From contig CAMVGU010000007.1 in NCBI GenBank assembly GCA_947167105.1, positions 49,906 to 113,905 on the forward strand: 64,000 nt of DNA. The letters are read 5' to 3'. Positions 44,264 to 53,383 of this stretch are shown piece after piece (the first letter of the stretch is position 1; each line of letters opens with the position of its first letter). This stretch comes from an uncultured Selenomonas sp. GTDB lineage: Bacteria > Bacillota > Negativicutes > Selenomonadales > Selenomonadaceae. The notes below the pieces were generated by a model. It was not told where the DNA came from. It did no database searches and saw only the letters and a program-made list of their open reading frames with translations. The translations under genes and the position numbers were made by a program.

Positions 44264-44842
44264 ATGGCGAGGTATTGTAAAAATTGCGGGGCCAGGCTGG
44301 AGGGCAGTCCGCGCTTCTGCGGCAACTGCGGCAGGCCGTGTGCGGTGGCTGGCAGCAGGCCGCCCCTGCGAAATAGCGGCGCTGTCCAGAGCAGAAATAC
44401 ATCAAGCGGATTTAGGCATTTTTTAGCAGGAACAGCTGTTGGGGCACTCTTTAGCCACCTTTTCGGAGGGTCAGCTTCGGCTTCTGCATCCCACTCTCCA
44501 TATGCAGAGCCAACGGAGCATTATCACGGTAGCCTTATTTATGCTGACAGTGAAGATGCAGATTATGAGAGTCATAACGATGGGATTGAGGATGATTTCA
44601 CTTATGACGCTGACTGGGATACGGATGATTCCGACGCGGGTGATAGCTGGGATACTGACGATTCCGATGTTGATGATGATTGGGACACGGACGATTCCGA
44701 TGAGGATGATGATGACTGGGACACGGACGACTCCGATGACGATGATGATGACTGGGACACGGACGATTCCGATGAGGATGACTGGTGGGATACGGACGAT
44801 TACGGCAGCAACGATTACGGCGACGGCTACGATGATTACTGA
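44264..44842 (+). CDS. zinc-ribbon protein with acidic WDTDDSD repeats
   Basis: 192 residues from ATG 44264 (AAGGTGA upstream). The zinc ribbon is YCKNCGARLEGSPRFCGNCG. Residues about 45-65 (FRHFLAGTAVGALFSHLFGG) form a weak hydrophobic stretch. From about 118 the sequence is a tandem array of five to six units WDTDDSDxDDD, ending in Asp/Tyr/Gly. The array is extremely acidic and may bind divalent cations or basic partners. Similar zinc ribbons head several membrane proteins in this window. Confidence 0.7.
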   Translation: MARYCKNCGARLEGSPRFCGNCGRPCAVAGSRPPLRNSGAVQSRNTSSGFRHFLAGTAVGALFSHLFGGSASASASHSPYAEPTEHYHGSLIYADSEDADYESHNDGIEDDFTYDADWDTDDSDAGDSWDTDDSDVDDDWDTDDSDEDDDDWDTDDSDDDDDDWDTDDSDEDDWWDTDDYGSNDYGDGYDDY

Positions 44843-44865
44843 CAGGTGATAATTGTTGGTATTGC

Positions 44866-44902
44866 AAAGGGTCATGCGAGCATTTGGCTTGCATGACCCT
44901 TT
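44866..44902. terminator. bidirectional terminator
   Basis: AAAGGGTCATGC / GCATGACCCTTT stem between the acidic zinc-ribbon gene (plus) and the Rrf2 regulator (minus). Confidence 0.75.
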
Positions 44903-44952
44903 ACTTTGTATTGACAGAATTCCCGACAAGTCCAAGGATTGTTTTCCCGGTG

Positions 44953-45366
44953 TCAGGCCTCTCCCTGGCTGGCGAGGCCCTCCAGGGTGTATTTCTGGAA
45001 GAACTGCCGCAGGTTCTCATTGAAATCCCTCCACATGGGCAGGGTGGCGCAGTGCTCGGCGCGCTCGCAGGCGGCGGCTTCCGGGGCCAGGCAGGAGACT
45101 GCGAAGAAGTCATTTTCCACGGCGGAGATAATGTCCCAGGCTGTGTATTCATCAGGTTCTTTGCAGAGCTTGTAGCCGCCCTTCTTGCCCCGCTGCCCGG
45201 TCACCATCTTGTTTGTGACCAGTACCTTGATGATGGCTTCAAGATATTTTTCGGACATGCCCTGGCGTTCGGCGATTTCCTTAAGCGGCACGTATTCAGC
45301 TTTGTCATGCCTGGCCAGGTCGATCATAATGCGCAAGGCATAGCGCCCCTTGGTAGAAATAAGCAT
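44953..45366 (-). CDS. iscR: Rrf2/IscR-type Fe-S cluster regulator
   Basis: 137 residues. The winged HTH starts MLISTKGRYALRIMIDLA and includes VPLKEIAERQGMSEKYLEAI. The three Cys that could hold a [2Fe-2S] cluster are in CLAPEAAACERAEHC. It is divergent from sufCBDSU and probably senses cluster status to control that operon. Ribosome binding site AGGAGG on the minus strand. Confidence 0.88.
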   Translation of the reverse strand: MLISTKGRYALRIMIDLARHDKAEYVPLKEIAERQGMSEKYLEAIIKVLVTNKMVTGQRGKKGGYKLCKEPDEYTAWDIISAVENDFFAVSCLAPEAAACERAEHCATLPMWRDFNENLRQFFQKYTLEGLASQGEA

Positions 45367-45383
45367 CTTTCGCTCCTCCTGTG

Positions 45384-45395
45384 TTCATATATGAA
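45384..45395. promoter_or_regulatory. palindrome in the iscR-suf intergenic region
   Basis: TTCATATATGAA, a 12-bp perfect palindrome between the divergent genes, about 18 bp before the iscR start. Possible regulator site. Confidence 0.4.
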
Positions 45396-45435
45396 TATTA
45401 TACATGCAGGCAGGATAAAAGGCAAGATAAACCTA

Positions 45436-45464
45436 TTGACATGGCGGGAATATCTGCTTATACT
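45436..45464 (+). promoter_or_regulatory. suf operon promoter
   Basis: TTGACA (45436-45441), a 17-bp spacer and TATACT (45459-45464), 57 bp before the sufC start codon. Confidence 0.8.
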
Positions 45465-45520
45465 ATAAATCAACCTACAAAGAAGCTAGGAAAAACGAAA
45501 GCATAAAGGAGAGCAATTTG

Positions 45521-46270
45521 ATGGCAGAAGAACTTTTGCAGATAGAGGGTCTCTGCGCCGGGGTCGAGGGCCGGGAAATCCTGCACTCTCTGAGCCTTGA
45601 CGTCAGGCGGGGCGAGGTGCATGTGATTCTGGGGCCGAATGGCTCCGGCAAATCCACGCTGATGAATGTGCTGATGGGGCATCCCAAATACCAGGTGAGC
45701 GGCGGCAGCATCCGCTGGCAGGGAGAGGATCTTCTGGCCCTGCCCACCTATGAGCGGGCCAGGCGGGGGCTGTTCCTGTCCTTCCAGACGCCGGAGGAGA
45801 TTCCCGGCATTCGTCTGGAGGATCTTATCCGCACGGCCAGGCAGGCTGTTACGGGGGAGAAGGTAAAGATTTTGCCTTTCCGCAAGGAGCTTGAGGCCGT
45901 GATGGAGGGGCTGGCCATGGCGCCGGAGTACGCCCAGCGCTATTTGAATGTGGGCTTTTCCGGGGGCGAGAAGAAGCGGGCGGAGATTTTGCAGCTTCTC
46001 ATGCTCAGGCCACGGCTGGCTCTGCTGGATGAAACGGATTCCGGCCTGGATGTGGATGCAGTGCAGATTGTGTCGGAGGGGGTGGCCAAATTCCACACGG
46101 CGGAGGATGCCTGCCTGATTATCACCCACAATACGCGCATTCTGGAGAAACTCAGGGTGGACAGGGTACATGTGCTGCTGGAGGGCAGGATTGCCGAGAC
46201 GGGCGGGGCGGAGCTGATTGAGAAAATCAATGCCCAGGGCTTTGCCCCTTTGCTGGCTGCCGGGGAGTGA
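45521..46270 (+). CDS. sufC: SufC, Fe-S assembly ABC ATPase
   Basis: 249 residues from ATG 45521 (GGAGAG upstream). ATPase of the SufBCD scaffold complex. Walker A is GPNGSGKST, the Q-loop is FQTPEEIPG, the signature is FSGGEKKR and Walker B is LALLDETDSGLD. It is a soluble ABC protein with no membrane partner. First gene of the operon. Confidence 0.95.
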   Translation: MAEELLQIEGLCAGVEGREILHSLSLDVRRGEVHVILGPNGSGKSTLMNVLMGHPKYQVSGGSIRWQGEDLLALPTYERARRGLFLSFQTPEEIPGIRLEDLIRTARQAVTGEKVKILPFRKELEAVMEGLAMAPEYAQRYLNVGFSGGEKKRAEILQLLMLRPRLALLDETDSGLDVDAVQIVSEGVAKFHTAEDACLIITHNTRILEKLRVDRVHVLLEGRIAETGGAELIEKINAQGFAPLLAAGE

Positions 46271-46280
46271 GGCGGATAGG

Positions 46281-47687
46281 ATGGCAGAGAAGAAGACTTA
46301 TGTCGCAGATATTGAGCGCGCCCTCTATGATATCAGGGATGGGGACAATGCCGCCTACAAGTCGGAGAGCGGCCTGACGGAAGCTGTTATCAGGGATATT
46401 TCGGGGCGCAAGCAGGAGCCGGACTGGATGCTTAATTTTCGCCTGCAGTCCCTTGCCATATATAACAGCCTGCAGCTTCCCGCCTGGGGGCCGGATATAT
46501 CCTCCCTGGATATGGACAGGATAGTGACCTATGTGCAGCCGGATGCCCGGCTTACTGGCAAGTGGTCGGAAGTGCCGGAGGATATCAAGGGGACTTTCGA
46601 CCGCCTGGGCATACCGGAGGCGGAGCAGAAGTCCCTGGGAGGCGTGGGCGCCCAGTACGATTCTGAAGTGGTCTATCATTCCATTCAGGAGGAATTGGTG
46701 CAGCAGGGGGTCGTCTACACGGATATGGAAACGGCCCTGCGGGAGCATGAGGCTGTGGTCAGGGAGTATTTTATGTCCCTGGTGCCGCCTAAGGATCATA
46801 AGTTCGCGGCCCTCCACGGGGCGGTCTGGTCCGGCGGCTCCTTTGTCCATGTGCCTGCGGGGGTGCAGGTGGAGATTCCCCTGCAGTCTTATTTCCGCCT
46901 GAATGCGGCAGGGGCGGGCCAGTTCGAGCATACGCTGATTATACTGGAGCCGGGGGCGAGCCTGCACTTTATCGAGGGCTGCTCGGCACCGAAATACAAT
47001 GTGACGAATCTCCATGCGGGCTGCGTGGAGCTCTTTGTCAAGGAGGGGGCGCGCCTGCGCTATTCCACCATTGAAAACTGGTCCCGCAATATGATGAACC
47101 TGAATACGAAGCGGGCCCTGGTGGAGAAGGACGGCCTCATAGAGTGGGTCTCCGGCTCCTTCGGCTCCCAGGTGTCCTGTCTCTATCCCTGCAGCGTGCT
47201 CCATGGGGAAAATGCCCGCTGCGAATTTACGGGGGTGACCTTTGCCTCCAGGGGACAGAATCTGGACACGGGGGCCACGGTCATCCACGCCGCTCCCCAT
47301 ACCAGTGCCAATATCAATACCCGCACCATTTCCAAGGCAGGGGGGGCGGCCACCTACCGCAGCGCGGTCAAGGTGACAAAGCAGGCCCCCTATGCGAAAT
47401 GCTCGGTGAACTGCGAGTCTTTGATGCTGGATGATGAAAGCCGCAGCGATACCCTGCCGGTGATGGATGTGGAGGGGGCGGAGGCTGATATCGGCCATGA
47501 GGCGAAAATCGGCCGTATCTCCGATGAGGCGATTTTCTATCTGACCAGCCGGGGCATTGAGGAAAACGAGGCCCGGGCCATGATCGTGCGGGGCTTTGTG
47601 GAGCCCATTGCCAAGGAATTGCCCCTGGAATATGCAGTGGAAATGAATAATCTGGTCAGCCTGGAGCTGGAAGGCACCATGGGTTGA
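46281..47687 (+). CDS. sufB: SufB, Fe-S cluster scaffold
   Basis: 468 residues from ATG 46281 (GGGAGTGAGG upstream; length then matches the family). Scaffold on which SufC and SufD help build clusters. Features: VYTDMETALREHEAVVREYF, the beta-helix core with ENWSRNMMNLNTKRALVEKDG, the conserved Cys in NCESLMLDDESRSDT and ATYRSAVKVT. It is followed 17 nt later by sufD. Confidence 0.95.
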   Translation: MAEKKTYVADIERALYDIRDGDNAAYKSESGLTEAVIRDISGRKQEPDWMLNFRLQSLAIYNSLQLPAWGPDISSLDMDRIVTYVQPDARLTGKWSEVPEDIKGTFDRLGIPEAEQKSLGGVGAQYDSEVVYHSIQEELVQQGVVYTDMETALREHEAVVREYFMSLVPPKDHKFAALHGAVWSGGSFVHVPAGVQVEIPLQSYFRLNAAGAGQFEHTLIILEPGASLHFIEGCSAPKYNVTNLHAGCVELFVKEGARLRYSTIENWSRNMMNLNTKRALVEKDGLIEWVSGSFGSQVSCLYPCSVLHGENARCEFTGVTFASRGQNLDTGATVIHAAPHTSANINTRTISKAGGAATYRSAVKVTKQAPYAKCSVNCESLMLDDESRSDTLPVMDVEGAEADIGHEAKIGRISDEAIFYLTSRGIEENEARAMIVRGFVEPIAKELPLEYAVEMNNLVSLELEGTMG

Positions 47688-47704
47688 GAAGCAGGTGGGT
47701 ACTT

Positions 47705-48553
47705 ATGAATGATTTGCTTAACAAGGAAATATTTTCGGAAATCCCCCTGCGTACCTGGGGCTGGCTGGGGGTCAATGAGGCTCCTGTGCCGGAAGGGCTG
47801 GCCGGGGTGAATCCTGGGCGGCAGGAAATCACTGTGGCGGCGGGACAGGCAGAGGAACTGGTGCTGGCGGAGCGGGAAGGCGGCGCCCTGGAGCTGGCAA
47901 TCTGCCTGGAGCCGGGGGCGAAGCTGCATCTGGTGCAGGCGGAGCTGGCCCCTGTGACGGCAGGGGTCAGCAGCCGCCTGCAGATAAGGGCTGCTGCCGG
48001 TGCCAAATTCTCCTATACCTCTGTCCTGGCAGGGGGCGCGTCGGTGGCGGCGGAGCTTACTGTGGAACTGGCAGGGCAGGACAGCGAAGCTGATGTCTGG
48101 GCCTTTTATCTGGGGGATGCCGGGCGCAGGCTGGACTTAAACTACATCATCCGCCAGTCGGGCAGGGACACCCGTGCCAATATGCAGGTGCGGGGGGCGC
48201 TGACGGGAGGCGCGGAGAAGATTTTCCGCGGCACCCTGGATTTCCTGCAGGGGGCGAAGGGCTCCGTAGGGCGGGAAAATGAGGAGGTGCTGCTGCTGTC
48301 GGAGGATGTGCGGAATCGCAGCGTGCCCCTGATGCTCTCCCACGAAGATGATGTGGACGGGCACCACGGGGTAAGCGTGGGCCGCATGGATGAGGCGAGG
48401 CTTTTCTACCTGATGAGCCGGGGGCTGGACCTGTCCGAAGCCCAGCGCCTGATAGTGGCAGCCGCCGCCAATCCGGTGCTGGATCGCATCCCAGGCCAGG
48501 CTCTGGGGCAGGAAATATACGCGTATTTGCAGGGGAGGCTTGCACATGCCTGA
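47705..48553 (+). CDS. sufD: SufD-like scaffold subunit
   Basis: 282 residues from ATG 47705. Partner of SufB and SufC. The beta-helix core is shorter than in many SufD proteins (about 350-430). The C-terminal helical part, ENEEVLLLSEDVRNRSVP and HHGVSVGRMDEARLFYLMSRG, is typical and includes the HGxxxG-like motif. It overlaps sufS by 8 nt. Confidence 0.88.
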   Translation: MNDLLNKEIFSEIPLRTWGWLGVNEAPVPEGLAGVNPGRQEITVAAGQAEELVLAEREGGALELAICLEPGAKLHLVQAELAPVTAGVSSRLQIRAAAGAKFSYTSVLAGGASVAAELTVELAGQDSEADVWAFYLGDAGRRLDLNYIIRQSGRDTRANMQVRGALTGGAEKIFRGTLDFLQGAKGSVGRENEEVLLLSEDVRNRSVPLMLSHEDDVDGHHGVSVGRMDEARLFYLMSRGLDLSEAQRLIVAAAANPVLDRIPGQALGQEIYAYLQGRLAHA

Positions 48554-49781
48554 GACACAAAGCTTTTTGAAGGATTTCCCCCTGCTCGCCCAATCCAGGG
48601 GGGACAGGGGCAGGATTGTTTACCTGGATAACGGCGCCACCACCCAGAAGCCGGAGAGCGTGGTGCAGTCCATCTGCCATTACTATGGGGGCTGCAACGC
48701 CAATCCCCATCGGGGAGCCTATGCCCTGTCCGTGCAGGCCACGGATATCTACGAGCAGGCCCGGGTGCGCACGGCGCAGTTTATCAAGGCCAGGCGCCCG
48801 GAGGAAATCATTTTTACGAAGAATGCCACGGAAGCCCTGAATCTGGTAGCCTACAGCTACGGGCTGACCAATATAGGCGAGGGTGACGAAATCCTCATCA
48901 CCATTGCCGAGCACCACAGCAATCTGGTGCCCTGGCAGTTTGTGGCCAGGGCCAGGGGTGCCGCCCTTAAATACATCTATCTGGAAGCTGACGGCAATCT
49001 CAGTGCGGAGGATATCGAGACGAAAATCACGGAGCGCACGAAGCTGGTGGCAGTCACCCAGGTCTCCAATGTGCTGGGGCTGAAAAATGATGTGGCGGGG
49101 ATTATCAAGAAGGCTCACAGCGTCGGCGCGGTGGTGGTGGTGGACGGCTCCCAGAGCGTGGCCCATATGGCGGTGGATGTAGCGGCCATGGACGCGGATT
49201 TCTTTGCCTTCTCCGGCCACAAGATGCTCTCCCCCATGGGGATTGGGGTGCTGTACGGAAAATATGAGCTGCTGGACAAGATGCCCCCCTTCCTCAGGGG
49301 CGGCGATATGATTGAATATGTGGGGGAGCAGGAGGCCACCTGGGCGGAGCTGCCCATGAAATTCGAGGCCGGCACCCAGAATGTGGGCGGGGCCGCAGGG
49401 CTGACGGCCGCCATTGATTATCTGGAAAAACTCACCTTCGAGGGCATTGAGGCCATTGAGCAGGATTTGCTGGACTATGCCCTGCCCAGGCTTCGGGAGC
49501 TGCCCTTTATCAAGCTGTACGGCTGTGATTCCGGGCAAAACAACAAGACGGGCATTATCACCTTCAATGTGCAGGATGTGCATCCCCATGATGTGGCTAC
49601 CATCCTGGACAGCTACGGTGTAGCCATACGGGCGGGGCATCACTGCGCCCAGCCCCTGATGAAATACCTGGGTGTAAATGCTACCTGCCGGGCCAGCTTC
49701 TACCTGTACAACACCAGGGAGGATATCGACCGCTGGCTGGCGGCCCTGGGCAAAGTGAGAGGAGTCATGCACCTTGAATGA
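48546..49781 (+). CDS. sufS: SufS, cysteine desulfurase
   Basis: 411 residues from ATG 48546 (GGGGAGG upstream). PLP enzyme that takes sulfur from cysteine for cluster assembly. Motifs: YLDNGATTQKP at the start, EHHSNLVPWQ, DGSQSVAHM, the PLP lysine in FSGHKMLSPMGIGVL and the sulfur-carrying Cys in RAGHHCAQPLM. It overlaps sufU by 8 nt. Confidence 0.95.
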   Translation: MPETQSFLKDFPLLAQSRGDRGRIVYLDNGATTQKPESVVQSICHYYGGCNANPHRGAYALSVQATDIYEQARVRTAQFIKARRPEEIIFTKNATEALNLVAYSYGLTNIGEGDEILITIAEHHSNLVPWQFVARARGAALKYIYLEADGNLSAEDIETKITERTKLVAVTQVSNVLGLKNDVAGIIKKAHSVGAVVVVDGSQSVAHMAVDVAAMDADFFAFSGHKMLSPMGIGVLYGKYELLDKMPPFLRGGDMIEYVGEQEATWAELPMKFEAGTQNVGGAAGLTAAIDYLEKLTFEGIEAIEQDLLDYALPRLRELPFIKLYGCDSGQNNKTGIITFNVQDVHPHDVATILDSYGVAIRAGHHCAQPLMKYLGVNATCRASFYLYNTREDIDRWLAALGKVRGVMHLE

Positions 49782-50205
49782 TATGGAGAGCATCTATACG
49801 GAAGTCATAACGGAGCACAGCCGCTTCCCGGAGCATAAGCATCATCTGGAGCAGGCAAATTGCGTGGCTCCGGGGCGCAATCCAAGCTGCGGCGACGAAA
49901 TCACCCTGGAGCTTAATGTCCGGGAGGGAGTTATCAGGGAAGCCGCTTTCACGGGCGTAGGCTGCGCCATTTCCCAGGCCAGCACGGATATTATGATTGA
50001 TTTGCTGCAGGGCAGGAACGTGACAGAGGCCCGGAGGCTGGCAGCCAAGTTTATCGCCATGGTGCGCCGGGAAATAACCTCGGAGGAGGACCTGGAAGAA
50101 CTGGGGGAAGCCGTAGCCCTGCAGGGCATTGCCGATATGCCCGCCCGGGTGAAATGCGCGGTACTGGCCTGGCATACCCTGACAGAGGCCTTGCCTGACT
50201 CCTGA
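49774..50205 (+). CDS. sufU: SufU/IscU-like sulfur acceptor
   Basis: 143 residues from TTG 49774 (AGAGGAG at good distance; ATG 49783 is the alternative). Zinc-bound sulfur acceptor that takes persulfide from SufS. Cys in NPSCGDEI, GCAISQAS and VKCAVLAW, with Asp after the first, is the SufU pattern. Last gene of the operon. Confidence 0.92.
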   Translation: MNDMESIYTEVITEHSRFPEHKHHLEQANCVAPGRNPSCGDEITLELNVREGVIREAAFTGVGCAISQASTDIMIDLLQGRNVTEARRLAAKFIAMVRREITSEEDLEELGEAVALQGIADMPARVKCAVLAWHTLTEALPDS

Positions 50206-50225
50206 GCGTATATTTAGATTGACAA

Positions 50226-50275
50226 AAGCCTTCCCCTCTGGGGAAGGTGGCAGCCGAAGGCTGACGGATGAGGTC
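50226..50275. repeat. REP-like hairpin element
   Basis: CCTTCCCC-TCT-GGGGAAGG, then GCAGCCGAAGGCTG and GACGGATGAGGTC. Related elements are at 14231 and 59028. Confidence 0.6.
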
Positions 50276-50331
50276 TTACACTAGCAAGGGGAGATTTTTT
50301 TGACGAAGTAATAAAACATCAGAAAAACATA

Positions 50332-50399
50332 TTGACAAAGTAGGTTACTCTGATTATAATAAGCGTAACCTAAAACATATAATATATATATGTTTTAGG
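50332..50399 (+). promoter_or_regulatory. metY promoter with two overlapping inverted repeats
   Basis: TTGACA (50332-50337), 17 bp, TATAAT (50355-50360). TAGGTTAC (50341-50348) and GTAACCTA (50365-50372) frame the -10 box, an operator-like layout. CCTAAAACATAT (50369-50380) and ATATGTTTTAGG (50388-50399) form a second 12-bp perfect repeat just downstream, which could be a leader hairpin or another binding site. Confidence 0.8.
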
Positions 50400-50476
50400 A
50401 AGCGGTGAATGAGGTCTTCTGTCACGAGGAATATGTTTTCTTTAATGAGTATTGCAACAGAGAGGGGAAATCAACC

Positions 50477-51766
50477 ATGAGCAACTATAAATTTGAAACG
50501 CTGCAGCTGCATGTAGGCCAGGAGCAGGCAGACCCGACAACGGATGCCAGGGCGGTGCCCATCTACCAGACTACATCCTATGTTTTCCACAATGCCCAGC
50601 ATGCGGCAGATCGCTTCGGACTGAGGGATGCGGGCAATATCTACGGGCGCCTGACCAATTCCACGGTGGATGTGCTGGAAAAGCGGGTAGCTGCCCTGGA
50701 GGGTGGCGTGGCCGGACTGGCAGTGGCCTCCGGCGCGGCGGCTGTCACTTACGCCATCACCGCCCTGGCCAAGGCAGGCGACCATGTGGTGGCCCAGAAG
50801 ACCATCTACGGCGGCACCTATAATCTCCTGAAGCTGACCCTCAAGGAATTCGGCATTGAGACCACCTTTGTGGATGCCCATGACCTGCAGGCAGTGGAGC
50901 AGGCCATTAAGCCCAATACCAAGCTGGTCTATCTGGAGACCCTGGGCAATCCCAACAGCGATATTCCTGACATTGATGCCATTTCCGAAGTAGCTCACAA
51001 GCACGGCCTGCCGGTGGTGGTTGACAACACCTTTGGCACGCCCTACTTCTTCCGTCCCCTGGAGCACGGGGCCAATGTGGTGGTACATTCCGCCACCAAA
51101 TTCCTGGGTGGCCACGGCACGACCCTGGGCGGCGTCATCGTGGACGGCGGCAATTTCGACTGGGAAAAGAGCGGCAGGTATCCCCAGCTTTCCGCGCCCA
51201 ATGACAGTTACCACGGCGTTTCCTTCGTGCAGGCGGCGGGGCCGGCGGCCCTGGCGGTCTATATCCGCGCCATCCTCCTGCGGGATGAGGGGGCGAGCCT
51301 TTCCCCCTTCAATGCCTTTATCCTGCTGCAGGGCATCGAGACCCTTTCCCTGCGTCTGGAGCGCCATGCGGAGAATACGAAAAAAGTGCTGGACTACCTG
51401 AAATCCCAGCCCCTGGTGGAAAAGGTGAACCATCCCGCCCTGCCGGAGCATCCGGATCATGCCCTCTATCAGCGCTACTTCCCCAATGGAGGCGGCTCCA
51501 TCTTCACTTTCGAAATCAAGGGTGGCCAGCAGGAAGCCTTCACCTTCATTGACAACCTGAAGCTCTTCTCCCTGCTGGCCAATGTGGCGGATGTGAAGAG
51601 CCTGGTCATCCACCCCTACACCACCACCCATGCGGAGTTGTCCCCAGAGGAGTTGGCGGAGCAGGATATCAAGCAGAGCACCATCCGCCTCTCCATCGGC
51701 ACGGAGCATATCGACGACATTATCGCAGACCTGCAGGCAGGTTTCGATGCGGTAGCGGGAAAGTGA
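50477..51766 (+). CDS. metY: O-acetylhomoserine sulfhydrylase (MetY-type PLP enzyme)
   Basis: 429 residues from ATG 50477 (GAGAGGGGAAA upstream; the open frame before it lacks a ribosome binding site). Makes homocysteine (or methionine) from O-acetylhomoserine and sulfide, in methionine biosynthesis. Start [31 protein letters not shown], the PLP lysine in [11 protein letters not shown] and the usual C-terminal [10 protein letters not shown]. It could also have cystathionine gamma-synthase-like activity, but length and motifs favour MetY. A 3' fragment of a second copy is at 56457. Confidence 0.92.
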   Translation: MSNYKFETLQLHVGQEQADPTTDARAVPIYQTTSYVFHNAQHAADRFGLRDAGNIYGRLTNSTVDVLEKRVAALEGGVAGLAVASGAAAVTYAITALAKAGDHVVAQKTIYGGTYNLLKLTLKEFGIETTFVDAHDLQAVEQAIKPNTKLVYLETLGNPNSDIPDIDAISEVAHKHGLPVVVDNTFGTPYFFRPLEHGANVVVHSATKFLGGHGTTLGGVIVDGGNFDWEKSGRYPQLSAPNDSYHGVSFVQAAGPAALAVYIRAILLRDEGASLSPFNAFILLQGIETLSLRLERHAENTKKVLDYLKSQPLVEKVNHPALPEHPDHALYQRYFPNGGGSIFTFEIKGGQQEAFTFIDNLKLFSLLANVADVKSLVIHPYTTTHAELSPEELAEQDIKQSTIRLSIGTEHIDDIIADLQAGFDAVAGK

Positions 51767-51789
51767 CAGTTTCCGCGTTGACAAGCAAG

Positions 51790-51826
51790 GACCCCGAAAG
51801 CACTTTACGCAAAGGCTTTCGGGGTC
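51790..51826. terminator. bidirectional terminator
   Basis: GACCCCGAAAGC / GCTTTCGGGGTC stem followed by TTTT, between convergent metY and the HD-GYP gene. Confidence 0.85.
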
Positions 51827-51839
51827 TTTTGGGATTGCC

Positions 51840-52907
51840 TTATTTGCGGGGCTGCGTCATGGTGGGACTTTCCCTCATGAGGAACCTCTCGTCGGCATCT
51901 ATCATGCTGAGCATGATATTGGCAAAGTGCGGGTCGAATTGCGTTCCACGCCCTTTTTCGATTTCCGCCCTTACAGCGTCCTGCGGCATTGCATCGCGAT
52001 AGCTGCGCTTGGAAGTCATGGCATCATAGGCATCGGCCACGGCGATGATCCTTGCGGGAGCGGGAATTTCTTCCCCCTTCAGGCCGTCCGGGTAGCCGGT
52101 GCCATCGTAGTGCTCATGGTGCGAGCGCGCGCCCTGGGAGAACTGCGGGAACTCCTCGATGCTTTGCAGAATGTCCGAGCCGATCCATGTATGGGCCTTG
52201 ATTTCATCGTATTCCTCCGGCGTCAGCTCTCCCGGCTTGTTGATGACGGCATTGGATACGCCGATCTTGCCCACGTCATGCAGCAGTCCCATATAGTAGA
52301 TGAAGCGCTGATCCTCGAAAGCCTCGCCGGCAACGCGGGCAATCTGCCGCGCATACTCGGCCACGCGCCTGGAGTGGCCGTGCGTGTACTTGTCCTTGGC
52401 GTCGATGGCCTGTGCCAGAGCGAACACCGTCTGCTCGAAGATGCGCTGCAGGGAGGCGCGCCGTGACTCGGCCAGCTTGGTCTGCTTATTCACCTCGTCC
52501 GCGAGATGGGCCTGCAGGTATTCATAGTTCAGGATGCGCTTGACGCGGAGTCGGACGACATCCGGCATGAAGGGCTTCAGGATGAAATCGACCGCCCCCG
52601 CTTCAAAGCCGTAGGACTCCAGGGTCATGTCCGCCGTCAGGAAGATAACGGGGACATTATGCAGGCTCTCACTCTCCTTCATGTGCTCCAGGACTTCCAT
52701 GCCGTCCATTTCCGGCATGTGGTAGTCGAGCAGCACGAGGTCGCAGTGGTTTTCCTTCAGCCAGGCGAGTGCCGTCTTGCCGGAGCTTTCGCAATGTACA
52801 TCGAAATCCTCCTGCAGCATTTCCTCCAGCAGCATGAGATTCGTTTCCATATCATCTACGGCCAGGATCATGGGCTTTTTGTCCATCAGCCCCAAAAAAT
52901 TCATCAT
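51840..52907 (-). CDS. response regulator with HD-GYP c-di-GMP phosphodiesterase domain
   Basis: 355 residues from ATG 52907 (ATG 52886 is an alternative; longer starts would overlap the divergent Hpt gene). The receiver domain (about 8-125) has DD near the start, phospho-Asp in LVLLDYHMPEMDG and Lys in LKPF. The HD-GYP domain (about 155-345) has HDVGKIG and HHEHYDGTGYPDGLKGEEIP. It probably degrades c-di-GMP when phosphorylated. The divergent Hpt protein and the hybrid kinase next to it are likely partners. Confidence 0.92.
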   Translation of the reverse strand: MMNFLGLMDKKPMILAVDDMETNLMLLEEMLQEDFDVHCESSGKTALAWLKENHCDLVLLDYHMPEMDGMEVLEHMKESESLHNVPVIFLTADMTLESYGFEAGAVDFILKPFMPDVVRLRVKRILNYEYLQAHLADEVNKQTKLAESRRASLQRIFEQTVFALAQAIDAKDKYTHGHSRRVAEYARQIARVAGEAFEDQRFIYYMGLLHDVGKIGVSNAVINKPGELTPEEYDEIKAHTWIGSDILQSIEEFPQFSQGARSHHEHYDGTGYPDGLKGEEIPAPARIIAVADAYDAMTSKRSYRDAMPQDAVRAEIEKGRGTQFDPHFANIMLSMIDADERFLMRESPTMTQPRK

Positions 52908-52989
52908 CCCATCCACTTGAAATTCATCTTCCTTTCTGAAATCGGCAATATGGTGTATAATAATATCATAATGCATAGGGGGGACAAAA

Positions 52990-53334
52990 ATGTTGACACT
53001 GGAGAACCTTGAAGAATTGGGAATCGACACCAAGGACGGCATGGCGCGCTGCATGAACAAGGAAGCCTTTTACTTCAAGATGGTCAATAAGACACTGTCC
53101 AACAAATACTTCGACCAGTTGGGCGAGGTATTGGCGGCGGGAGACCTTGCGAAGGGCTTCGAGATGGCCCATGCACTGAAGGGCATCCTCGGCAGCGTTG
53201 CCCTGGGGCCGCTCTTCGAGCCGATGGCCAAGCTGACCGACCAGCTGCGCTCCCGCGAGGAGGCCGACTACCCTGCCATCTATGCGCCTATCAAGAAGTT
53301 GCGTGACGACATGCTCGCGCTGGCGCAGGACTGA
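52990..53334 (+). CDS. Hpt histidine phosphotransfer protein
   Basis: 114 residues. A four-helix Hpt domain with the phospho-His in MAHALKGILGSVAL (about 60). Stand-alone Hpt proteins pass phosphate between hybrid kinases and response regulators. It lies between the HD-GYP regulator (divergent, 82 bp apart) and the hybrid kinase (convergent). Ribosome binding site TAGGGGGG. Confidence 0.88.
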   Translation: MLTLENLEELGIDTKDGMARCMNKEAFYFKMVNKTLSNKYFDQLGEVLAAGDLAKGFEMAHALKGILGSVALGPLFEPMAKLTDQLRSREEADYPAIYAPIKKLRDDMLALAQD

Positions 53335-53348
53335 ACTGCTTCCCTTAT

Positions 53349-53375
53349 GCGGCCGCTGCCAAAAGCAACGGCCGC
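53349..53375. terminator. intrinsic terminator
   Basis: GCGGCCG / CGGCCGC stem followed by TTT, between the convergent Hpt and hybrid-kinase genes. Confidence 0.65.
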
Positions 53376-53383
53376 TTTCCTGT

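Noticed and set aside
44264..44842. The Asp-rich tandem repeats considered as a CRISPR-like or DNA-level repeat
   Set aside because: Units are in frame, differ at the third codon position and code for a continuous protein; no spacer structure.
48147..49793. Open frame of 548 codons antisense to sufD and sufS
   Set aside because: Covers two well-identified plus-strand genes; no recognisable domain.
50477..51766. Methionine gamma-lyase or cystathionine gamma-synthase as the product
   Set aside because: Length and the start region fit the O-acetylhomoserine sulfhydrylase type better.
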